Positions 29,182-37,640 of a DNA stretch of 46,455 nucleotides are shown in pieces; position 1 is the stretch's first letter, and every line of letters begins with the position of its first letter. The notes beneath the pieces are model-generated. The model was not told where the DNA came from. It searched no databases and saw only the letters and a program-made list of their open reading frames with translations. This stretch comes from Salinicola peritrichatus (GTDB taxonomy: Bacteria > Pseudomonadota > Gammaproteobacteria > Pseudomonadales > Halomonadaceae). A program made the position numbers and the translations under genes. The stretch spans positions 21,735 to 68,189 of the forward strand of contig NZ_PZJU01000037.1 of NCBI RefSeq assembly GCF_003206715.1, given 5' to 3'.

Positions 29182-29861
29182 TGGGCAACCTCGAGTTCGA
29201 TGACGCTGTAGCTGTGACTCAGGCGGCGATTCAGAACGGGATCGTTGAGCGTCATCGAGAAACGCGGGCTGGGCCGAATGCCGCCGATGGCCGGGACGGT
29301 GCCGCACAGCAGCAGCGTATTCGGTGCCAGGAACTCTCCCTGCTTGAGCGCGGCGGGCAGTTTGGCCAGCAGCGTATCGACATCCAGCAGCTCGGCGAGC
29401 GTGCCTTTTTGATAGGCGACGACCTCGCCGTTCTCTTCGATCCGGCTTTCGAGCTCCAGCGAATCCCAGTGTTCTCGCACTTCCTCCAGCGCCCACGCCT
29501 GGGTGGCGATCGGCTTGGCGCAGAGCTGCTTGGATTCGGCCACGCCCACCGCTTCGAGTTTACGGTCGGTGTGGTCGGAAGCCAGCGTCACCCACAAGCG
29601 GCCATCGCTATCGCTGACCAAGCAGACTTCCGCTTCGCCGGAGCCTTCGCCGCCGAGCATTTCGACGTTCTCGGCCTGGGTCAGCAGCTGGGTGCTGGCG
29701 CGATAGAACAGCGGCGTGGTCGAGGGGGGCTTGACGCCGAGTTCGGCGAGCTCCTCGATGTGATGGCGCACGCCGGCCTGGTCGCGGCCGGCCCAGCCGG
29801 CGATGGCCAGGCGTTGCGGTTCGAGGGAGAGCGTGCCCTGGGGCGTTTCGAAAGTCAGCAT
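29178..29861 (-). CDS. DUF2848 family protein
   Basis: A 227-residue soluble protein with the DUF2848 pattern GWAGRDQAGVRHHIEELAELGVKPP (residues 22-46, quoted here in adjoining pieces: GWAGRDQAGVRHHIE and ELAELGVKPP), followed by STTPLFYR and SDHTDRKLEAVGVAESKQLC. The fold is reminiscent of fumarylacetoacetate hydrolase-type proteins, but I cannot show metal ligands with confidence and do not assign an activity. It is cotranslated with the amidase and lies 25 bp after dctM, so a role in breaking down the imported compound is inferred. Confidence 0.82.
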   Translation of the reverse strand: MLTFETPQGTLSLEPQRLAIAGWAGRDQAGVRHHIEELAELGVKPPSTTPLFYRASTQLLTQAENVEMLGGEGSGEAEVCLVSDSDGRLWVTLASDHTDRKLEAVGVAESKQLCAKPIATQAWALEEVREHWDSLELESRIEENGEVVAYQKGTLAELLDVDTLLAKLPAALKQGEFLAPNTLLLCGTVPAIGGIRPSPRFSMTLNDPVLNRRLSHSYSVIELEVAQ

Positions 29862-29886
29862 GAGAGTCGTCCTGATCAGAAAAAGG

Positions 29887-31167
29887 TCACAAGGAGCTGG
29901 GCAGCCACAGGGCGAGGCCGGGAAAGGCCACCAGCAGGCCCGCCATCAGCAGCATGGCGACGATGAACGGCAGCGTGCCGGTTACCACGTCCGCGAATGG
30001 CTTGCCGCGCCGCGCTGCCTGCACGATATAGAGATTGAGCCCCACCGGTGGGGTGATCAGCGCCATCTCGACGAACAGGATCATCACCACGCCGAACCAC
30101 ACCTTGTCGAAGCCGGCGGCGGCGATCAGCGGGGTGACGATGGGAATCGTGATCACCATCAGTGACAGCGTCTCGATGAAGAAGCCGAGCACGATGAACA
30201 GCACGATGACCGCCAGCAGCAGGCCATAGGGCGACAGGTCGTAGGTGTTCAAGAGCGTGGTCAGTTTCTGCACCAGTCCCGATGAGGTCAGCGCGAAGTT
30301 CAAAAACGAGGCCGCCAGGATGATGAACAGCAGCATCGCGGTGGTTTTCACCGTGCCATCGAGTGCTGCCATCAGCATGCGGCGGTCGAGCCGTCGATTG
30401 CAGGCGGCCAGCGCCAGCGACACGATCACGCCGACGGCGGCGGCTTCGGTGGGAGTGGCCCAGCCGAGATAGATCGAGCCGACGATGACCACGAACAGCA
30501 CCAGTAGCGGCAGCAGGAACGCCAGGCTGCGAAAGCGTGCTTCCCAGCTGGCGACATGGCGCGGGCCGCCGAGGCTGGGTTTCCACCAGCACAACACCAG
30601 GGCCATCAGCATGAACAGTAGCGCCAGGCCCAGCCCGGGCAGCAGTCCAGCCATGAACAGCTTGGGAATCGAGGTTTCGGTCAAAAAGCCGTAGACGATC
30701 AGATTGATCGAAGGCGGAATCAGGATGCCCAGCGTGCCGCCGGCGGCGATGCTGCCGCAGAAGAGTCGCGGATCGTAGCCAAGTTTCTCGCCCTGGGGCA
30801 GAGCCACGGTCGAGATCGTCGCGGCGGTGGCCACCGAGGAGCCGGACGTGGCGGAGAACAGCGCGGCGGTGGTGATGTTGGCGTGAATCAGGCCGCCCGG
30901 CAGCCACGAAAGCCAGTGATCCATCGCTCGGTAGGCCTTCTCGGCGATGCCGGCACGCACGATGATCTCGCCCATCAGCACGAACAGCGGAATCGCGATC
31001 AGCAGGAAGGAATCCGCCGCCGACCACAGATTCTGTCCCAGCGCCTTGGTCAGCGGAAAGAGGGAAAAGAACTGGTCGACGCCGAAGGCCAGCAGGAACA
31101 GCGTTACCGCCACCGGAATGCCGGCCAGCAGCAGCACCACGATACCGATCGAGAGAAAGCCCAGCAT
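29887..31167 (-). CDS. dctM: TRAP transporter, large permease subunit (DctM)
   Basis: The 12-to-13-helix subunit of a tripartite ATP-independent transporter, 426 residues, powered by the sodium or proton gradient. Family motifs include IAIPLFVLMGEIIVRAGIAEK, GSIAAGGTLGILIPPSINLIVYG (typical TRAP GxxIPPSxxxI) and MALITPPVGLNLYIVQ. The start at 31167 has GGAGGAG upstream and shares one base with the dctQ stop (TGATG). In a halophile the driving ion is likely sodium, an inference. Partner subunits are dctQ and dctP immediately upstream. Confidence 0.93.
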   Translation of the reverse strand: MLGFLSIGIVVLLLAGIPVAVTLFLLAFGVDQFFSLFPLTKALGQNLWSAADSFLLIAIPLFVLMGEIIVRAGIAEKAYRAMDHWLSWLPGGLIHANITTAALFSATSGSSVATAATISTVALPQGEKLGYDPRLFCGSIAAGGTLGILIPPSINLIVYGFLTETSIPKLFMAGLLPGLGLALLFMLMALVLCWWKPSLGGPRHVASWEARFRSLAFLLPLLVLFVVIVGSIYLGWATPTEAAAVGVIVSLALAACNRRLDRRMLMAALDGTVKTTAMLLFIILAASFLNFALTSSGLVQKLTTLLNTYDLSPYGLLLAVIVLFIVLGFFIETLSLMVITIPIVTPLIAAAGFDKVWFGVVMILFVEMALITPPVGLNLYIVQAARRGKPFADVVTGTLPFIVAMLLMAGLLVAFPGLALWLPSSL

Positions 31168-31757
31168 CAGCGTGACTCCTCCCGGGTCGAGGCTTCGCCA
31201 AGCTCGCCGTTGTCCATGCCTATCAGCGCATCGAGCGTTTTGGTGTCGCGCTGGAACAGTGCGGCCAGCACCCGCAGCCCCAGGACGCTGGTGGTGAAGG
31301 CGAACCAGCAGTATCCCGTTGCCCACAGCAGTTGCGGGATCCAGAGAGGCGTGGCCAGAGGCGTGTTGGCGGTGGAGGCATTGGCCAGCGACTTGGTCAG
31401 CACCGGATAGGCGTTCAGCGCGATCATCCAGGCGACCAGATTGAGCGCCAGTAGCGAGATCACGTTGAGCGTATGCTGCGACAACGCCGGAAGGCGTCCA
31501 TGCAGTACGTCGATCCGGATATGCGCGCGTTCTAGCAGCGTGTGGGAGAGCCCCCAGGCCGACAGCACGGCCAATACGTAGCCCGAGTATTCATGCACGC
31601 CGGGCAGTGAATGACCGGCCAGTTTGCGCAGCAGTATCTCGATGCCGATGAACAGTACCACCGCCATCAGTGCCAGGCCGATCAGGCGCGCGGCGAGACG
31701 TGAAATGCCGCGGGTGATACGTACCAGCCCGTCCAGACTTCGGGTCAATCCAGACAT
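31167..31757 (-). CDS. dctQ: TRAP transporter, small permease subunit (DctQ)
   Basis: A 196-residue protein with four predicted transmembrane helices: about residues 20-42, 55-75, 95-118 and 140-165. It contains GIEILLRKLAGHSLPG and LERAHIRIDVLHGRLP, the usual DctQ ERAHIRID-like signature. It works with DctM as the membrane part of the transporter. It has about 25 polar residues after the last helix. It lies 55 bp after dctP and overlaps dctM by one base. Confidence 0.9.
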   Translation of the reverse strand: MSGLTRSLDGLVRITRGISRLAARLIGLALMAVVLFIGIEILLRKLAGHSLPGVHEYSGYVLAVLSAWGLSHTLLERAHIRIDVLHGRLPALSQHTLNVISLLALNLVAWMIALNAYPVLTKSLANASTANTPLATPLWIPQLLWATGYCWFAFTTSVLGLRVLAALFQRDTKTLDALIGMDNGELGEASTREESR

Positions 31758-31812
31758 GGTGTGTTCCTATCGGAGGGCGCCGGCCGACAGGCCAGCGCGC
31801 TTTGGGGCCGCT

Positions 31813-32895
31813 TCAGGGCGTTTTGGCCTGCAGGCCGACGATCTTGCCGACGCTGGCATTCCACTGGGTGAGGGTATCCGCATCGACACGGCCGGCCCAG
31901 GCGGGGAGGACGCTCTCCTCCAGGGCCTGGTGGGCGCGCTGGATATCGGCGTCGGTCGGTTTGACCAGCGTCATGTCGGCGGGCTCGCCCAGCGGACATT
32001 CGCCCTGGCCGGTAAGGCAGGCGATTCCGCGCTGGGTCTCGGTCTTGGCGTTGGCCCAGACCGGTGCCACGAACTGCTGGTTGACCTGATCCTGAATCAA
32101 CTGCTGCTCGTCCGCGCTCAGACTGCCCCACTTGTCCTGATTGATCGCGGTGATGACATAGTCCCAACCGCCGATGGGCAGCGGCAATATATGGCTCGAA
32201 ACGTCATACCAGCCGGCGCTGTAGCCGGACATCGAGCCGGTCACGGCGCAGTCGATGACGCCGCGCTCGAGCGAGCCGGGCACTTCGTTGAAGGCGATAT
32301 TGAGACTCTGGGCGCCGAGCGCCTCGAGGAACTCCCCGGTGGAGCGACCGCTGCCACGAACCTTCTTGCCCTCGAGATCGGAAAGTCCCGAGATCGGCGT
32401 GTTGCAGAACAGCACTTGGGCGGGATAAGGCACGATCGCCAGTACATGGCTGTTGAAGTGATCGTTCATGGCCTTTTCGGCGATCGGGCGGAAGGCGTCG
32501 GCCACCGCCCGAGCCTTACTGGCCTCGGTGGCCATCATCGGCAGGTCGAGGCCTTCGAGTTCCGGGGCATCGCTGACGGTATAGTCACCGACCGTCATGC
32601 CGACATCGAACAGACCGTCGCCCAGGTAGCGGAAGACATCGCCGCTGGCGATTCCCATCTGATCGAAGCTGGTGACCTGGGTGGTGATGTCACCATCACT
32701 GGCTTCCGGCAGGGTCTCGCTCCAGAACGGCTTTTCGAATTTCTGATGCAGCTCCAGGCTGCCCCAGCTACCGACGACGTTGAGCGACGTTTCCGCCATG
32801 GCGGGCATCGCCATGGCGGCGGTCGAGAGAACGGCGGCAGCGAGGACGGCGACCGGCTTGCGCCAGTCGGCGCATACTTGGGAAGAACAAATCAT
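31813..32895 (-). CDS. dctP: TRAP transporter solute-binding protein (DctP)
   Basis: A 360-residue periplasmic binding protein. A signal peptide ends near residue 34 (MAMPAMA before ETS). The mature protein contains the DctP pattern LSDLEGKKVRGSGRSTGEFLEALGAQ, in which the arginine of KVRG is the conserved carboxylate-binding residue, and GVIDCAVTGSMSGYSAGWYDV. The substrate is thus probably a carboxylate. The mature part has four cysteines, two of them (ACLTGQGEC) close together and possibly disulfide-bonded. It is the first transporter gene, placed after the DUF1445 gene. Confidence 0.92.
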   Translation of the reverse strand: MICSSQVCADWRKPVAVLAAAVLSTAAMAMPAMAETSLNVVGSWGSLELHQKFEKPFWSETLPEASDGDITTQVTSFDQMGIASGDVFRYLGDGLFDVGMTVGDYTVSDAPELEGLDLPMMATEASKARAVADAFRPIAEKAMNDHFNSHVLAIVPYPAQVLFCNTPISGLSDLEGKKVRGSGRSTGEFLEALGAQSLNIAFNEVPGSLERGVIDCAVTGSMSGYSAGWYDVSSHILPLPIGGWDYVITAINQDKWGSLSADEQQLIQDQVNQQFVAPVWANAKTETQRGIACLTGQGECPLGEPADMTLVKPTDADIQRAHQALEESVLPAWAGRVDADTLTQWNASVGKIVGLQAKTP

Positions 32896-32911
32896 GATGT
32901 CGGACCTCTTG

Positions 32912-32951
32912 TTGGCATTGTCGGGGTGGGCATTTTTGAATTGGCATTGTC
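32912..32951. repeat. Direct repeat upstream of dctP
   Basis: TTGGCATTGTC occurs at 32912-32922 and at 32941-32951, 29 bp apart, in the 80-bp gap before dctP. It may be a regulator site or a chance repeat. The DUF1445 stop region next to it (32957-32979) can form a bulged hairpin CTAG-CCCG/CGGG-CTAG without a T-run. Confidence 0.4.
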
Positions 32952-32975
32952 TGAGCTAGGCCCGTTCGGCTCGGG

Positions 32976-33776
32976 CTAGCCGTACTTCAAGCGTTGGTTG
33001 GGAATGTCGGTGATCAGCATGTGCCCCGGACTGTGCGTGATCGCCAGCGGCAGGCGCGCTGCCTCGATCGCGGCCTGGGGCGTCACGCCGCAAGCCCAGA
33101 ACACCGGCAATTCATCATCGTGAATGATCGGCGCATCGCCGAAATCCGGCTGTGCAAGGTCGGCAATGCCCAGCGATGCCGGCAGGCCGATATGCACCGG
33201 AGCACCGTGCACCCTCGGCATGTCGGTGGTGATCTGGATCGCGCGGATGGCGTCCGCCGGCGTGAACGGGCGCATCGAAACGACTAGATTGCCGCCGAAC
33301 GGCCCACTGGGTTCGAGCGGTATCCGGGTGCGGTACATCGGCACGTTACGGTCGAGCTGGACATGACGCACTTCGAGCCCGTCGGCCATCAGCGCATCCT
33401 CGAACGAGAACGAGCAGCCGATCGAGAAGGTAACCAGATCATCCTGCCACCAATCGGCGATATCCGTGGGTTCCTCGCTCAATATTCCGTCTCGATAAAG
33501 GCGGTAACGCGGCACGTCATGGCGTAGATCGATATCGGTACCCAGCGATCGCGGATGCGGGTCGCCGGGATCGGTCACGTCCAGCAGTGGGCAGGCGCGG
33601 GGATTGCGCTGACAGAAGCGCAGGAAGTCCTCGGCATGGCGCGCCGGCAGGATCACCAGATTGGCCTGGGCGTAACCCGGCGCGAGGCCACTGGTATGTC
33701 GGTCCCATCCTCCATGACGGATGGCCTGTCGCGCGCCGAGGGGCTGTCTGAGGTCATGAATCTGAGCGTCGGTCAT
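32976..33776 (-). CDS. DUF1445/YcsI-family putative hydro-lyase
   Basis: A 266-residue soluble protein of the DUF1445 family (YcsI, also related to the N-terminal part of mammalian D-glutamate cyclase). Visible blocks are [18 protein letters not shown] near 26-43, [13 protein letters not shown] around 117-129, [20 protein letters not shown] and the C-terminal [31 protein letters not shown] (quoted here across residues 230-260). The catalytic activity of bacterial members is not firmly established. In Bacillus subtilis, ycsI lies with 5-oxoprolinase genes. Here it opens the TRAP-amidase cluster; LysR lies 95 bp upstream. Confidence 0.85.
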   Translation of the reverse strand: MTDAQIHDLRQPLGARQAIRHGGWDRHTSGLAPGYAQANLVILPARHAEDFLRFCQRNPRACPLLDVTDPGDPHPRSLGTDIDLRHDVPRYRLYRDGILSEEPTDIADWWQDDLVTFSIGCSFSFEDALMADGLEVRHVQLDRNVPMYRTRIPLEPSGPFGGNLVVSMRPFTPADAIRAIQITTDMPRVHGAPVHIGLPASLGIADLAQPDFGDAPIIHDDELPVFWACGVTPQAAIEAARLPLAITHSPGHMLITDIPNQRLKYG

Positions 33777-33821
33777 GAGGCGACTCGCGTTGTGATTATG
33801 TTCCGACGATAGAAAGCGGTC

Positions 33822-33865
33822 ATTGATAAGGCAAATCGATTTTTTTGATTTTTACTGATTGATAA
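33822..33865. promoter_or_regulatory. A/T-rich control region between lysR and the DUF1445 gene
   Basis: The 95-bp gap is strikingly A/T-rich. It contains ATTGATAA twice (33822-33829 and 33858-33865), with a run of T between them. This is the expected location of the DUF1445-TRAP-amidase promoter and a LysR binding site, but I cannot define boxes. Confidence 0.45.
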
Positions 33866-33871
33866 ATCCTT

Positions 33872-34786
33872 TCATTGGCGGCGCTGGGCATACTGAAAAT
33901 GGCGTTGTTGATCGAGTCCGGCGATCTCTATCGCCAGCTCGGTGATGCCTGTGGCCAGGTCGTTGTCGAGATGCCGGGGCCAGGACGCGGTGAATTCGAG
34001 CTCGGGCAGCGCGATCGGCAACTCGACCAGTTTTCCCTCGACCAATTCCTCGTGCGCCAGGCGGGGCGGAATCGCGCCGATGCCCAGCCCGTCCAGGGTC
34101 ATGCGCACGATCGTCCAGAGTGAACTCGAGCAATGCAGCTTGAGATGTTCGAGCTTCTGCTGATGCAGCAACGAACCCAGCTCCCGATAGGGGCGGCTGT
34201 CGCGGGCGAAGGTGATCAGCGGCAGGCCGCGCAGGCGCTGCAACGAGAAATCCTCGGGATCCAGCCCGAGCGCAGGGCTCGCGATCAGGCCCATGGTGTA
34301 ATGACAGAGAAAGCGATTGAGCACCTCCTGGACGTTGACCGGCCCCATCAGAAACGCCATGTCGATGTCGCGGCTGTGCAGCTTGTTGGCGAGCCCCGGG
34401 GAGCTGTCGACTTCGAGCTCCAGCGTCATCTCGGGAAAACGGCGCGACAGTTCGGCGAGGAACTGCGGCAGCCAGCTGTGCGCGATCGATTCGACCACGC
34501 CGAGACGCAGCGTGCCCTGGAAGGGCGTGGCCAGCTCGAGCATCGCCAGCGCTTCCTGGCGTGCCTCCATCAATCGCAGGGCGTGGCGATGGAACTGACG
34601 TCCTTTGGGCGTCGGCTTGATCGGACGCTGGGTGCGTTCCAGCAACGGCTCGCCGACGATCGACTCCAGCCGCGCGATGCGATCGGACACCGATGGCTGG
34701 GTCAGGTGCAGGTGGCGCGCCGCGAGGCGGAACGAGCCCAGGCGGACGATCCAGACGAAGGCTTCGATTTCCTTGAAGTCGAACAT
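33872..34786 (-). CDS. LysR-family transcriptional regulator
   Basis: A 304-residue LysR protein. The N-terminal HTH (residues 1-60) reads FKEIEAFVWIVRLGSFRLAARHLHLTQPSVSDRIARLE (quoted as FKEIEAFVWIVRLGSF and RLAARHLHLTQPSVSDRIA), followed by the linker helix and the periplasmic-binding-like effector domain. Gene order and orientation make it the likely regulator of the DUF1445-TRAP-DUF2848-amidase genes downstream. It is codirectional with them, not divergent as LysR genes often are. Confidence 0.92.
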   Translation of the reverse strand: MFDFKEIEAFVWIVRLGSFRLAARHLHLTQPSVSDRIARLESIVGEPLLERTQRPIKPTPKGRQFHRHALRLMEARQEALAMLELATPFQGTLRLGVVESIAHSWLPQFLAELSRRFPEMTLELEVDSSPGLANKLHSRDIDMAFLMGPVNVQEVLNRFLCHYTMGLIASPALGLDPEDFSLQRLRGLPLITFARDSRPYRELGSLLHQQKLEHLKLHCSSSLWTIVRMTLDGLGIGAIPPRLAHEELVEGKLVELPIALPELEFTASWPRHLDNDLATGITELAIEIAGLDQQRHFQYAQRRQ

Positions 34787-35116
34787 GGCGGACCCGGTGC
34801 GCGGTGAATGGGATGAGCTGGCTGCAGACGCGTCAGTATTGCATACCGACGCCGGCGGGTCGGCGGCACGATTTCCGCCAGGCCGGATGTCCGATTCCGG
34901 CCAACGTCGCTACAATGGGGAACCCTTTCTGCGTCGGGCGTATTCGATCCGCTTCACAAGAGCCGCTACGTTCGCGCAAAGTCACCTGACCGTGACACCA
35001 GGATACGCCGATCGTCCTCTTTCGCTGCTTCACCCCAGCCCGGTAGGCGTTCACCGATCTTTGCCGATTGAGGCAATCAGATCAGCCAGATTGAGTCGAA
35101 TAAACAGGAGCGCTTG
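34787..35116. other. Intergenic region between divergent lysR and ilvD
   Basis: This 330-bp gap holds no gene I can support. It has a -10-like TACAAT at 34911-34916 on the plus strand without a convincing -35 box, and a small inverted repeat TTGCC-N6-GGCAA at 35057-35072, 45 bp before ilvD. I see no leader peptide rich in branched-chain residues, so attenuation is not supported. Confidence 0.45.
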
Positions 35117-36853
<1,737 letters not shown>

Positions 36854-36896
36854 GCCGGCACGCCAAGGCTACGGCTTAGGGCGAACGTCCAGAACG

Positions 36897-36933
36897 CAAG
36901 AACGCCTCGGTGCAACGCATCGGGGCGTTCTTG
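36897..36933 (+). terminator. Terminator hairpin after ilvD
   Basis: CAAGAACGCC (36897-36906) pairs with GGCGTTCTTG (36924-36933), with further partial pairing (TCG/CGG) toward a loop of about 11 bases; CGTTT follows. It lies 43 bp after the ilvD stop. The lack of a long T-run makes it weaker than the purC terminator. Confidence 0.65.
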
Positions 36934-37007
36934 CGTTTGCCGCGCGTGCAGACGGCATGTGCTCTCCTATACTGCGAGTGCAAGTTGGCACAACAGGGAG
37001 ATGTGCA

Positions 37008-37442
37008 ATGTTACCGAAAAGGATGATGAGCGCCGGCATGGGACTGGCGCTAGGCGCAATGATGATCACCGGCAGCGCGCTGGCGCAGGACAAGATGAGT
37101 GATCAGCCCGAGGTCAACAAACAATCGGGTGCGCAGATCGATGAGCAGGAAGGGGCTCATGAAACCGATGTGCAAGCGCAGGGGGCCCCTCGACTCGCGA
37201 AGGCGTGCCGCGATCTCGCCGTGCAAAAAGAAGACCACTCCGAAGAGATAGACGGCAAATCCATCTACGAGACCAACGCCAAGGACTATGAACAAGGCGA
37301 AGAATTCGAACTCCTCGTCGATCTGCTCGGCCGAGGCAACGCAATGTACAACCTTACCTGCCAGATCGACGCCGATGGCAACATGACCTACGACGGCATG
37401 AAAAAGACGTCGACTGCCAAATCCGCCCCGGGCGGTGCTTGA
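37008..37442 (+). CDS. Small secreted protein of unknown function
   Basis: I do not recognise this 144-residue protein. It has a methionine-rich signal peptide (MLPKRMMSAGMGLALGAMM then ITGSALA, cleavage near residue 27), so it is exported. The mature part is acidic, without hydrophobic segments, and contains two cysteines (KACRDL and LTCQID) about 55-60 residues apart, likely a disulfide. The frame opens earlier, but ATG 37008 has GGGAG upstream and begins directly with the signal peptide. It stands alone, with a hairpin and palindromic element after it. Confidence 0.72.
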   Translation: MLPKRMMSAGMGLALGAMMITGSALAQDKMSDQPEVNKQSGAQIDEQEGAHETDVQAQGAPRLAKACRDLAVQKEDHSEEIDGKSIYETNAKDYEQGEEFELLVDLLGRGNAMYNLTCQIDADGNMTYDGMKKTSTAKSAPGGA

Positions 37443-37464
37443 AGCTGTCCCGTTGGGCATAAGC

Positions 37465-37485
37465 GCGGTCCCTTCGCGGGACCGC
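37465..37485 (+). terminator. Hairpin after the small secreted gene
   Basis: GCGGTCCC (37465-37472) pairs with GGGACCGC (37478-37485) around a five-base loop, 22 bp after the stop. No T-run follows. Confidence 0.45.
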
Positions 37486-37492
37486 TGAGAAT

Positions 37493-37620
37493 GCTGACAA
37501 ACTACTGCGCTCGCCCATGCGGCGTTGAAGTCCGCCTCAGAATGCTCATTTACACCCCGTAAACTGTGCTTCTTCGGCGGATTTCGCCTTGCCTGGCCAT
37601 CGCTCGCTACGTTTGTCAGT
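37493..37620. repeat. Family A palindromic element, copy A2
   Basis: A 128-bp element lying between the convergent small secreted gene and the aconitase gene, and ending 21 bp before the aconitase stop. Outer arms are CTGACAAAC (37494-37502) and GTTTGTCAG (37611-37619). Inner arms are GAAGTCCGCC (37527-37536) and GGCGGATTTC (37576-37585), pairing with one G-T. The tip is TTTAC (37549-37553) and GTAAA (37559-37563), flanked by conserved GAATGCTCA and CT. GCGTT and CGCCTTG landmarks occur as in A3 and A4. Confidence 0.9.
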
Positions 37621-37640
37621 ATCCTCGCTGCATTCGGGAA

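Noticed and set aside
27817-34786. Plain dicarboxylate (succinate/malate) uptake by the TRAP transporter
   Set aside because: The operon also encodes an amidase, DUF2848 and DUF1445 proteins, which would be unnecessary for C4-dicarboxylates.
34787-35116. Attenuator or leader peptide upstream of ilvD
   Set aside because: No short frame rich in Val, Leu or Ile and no terminator-antiterminator pair with a T-run.
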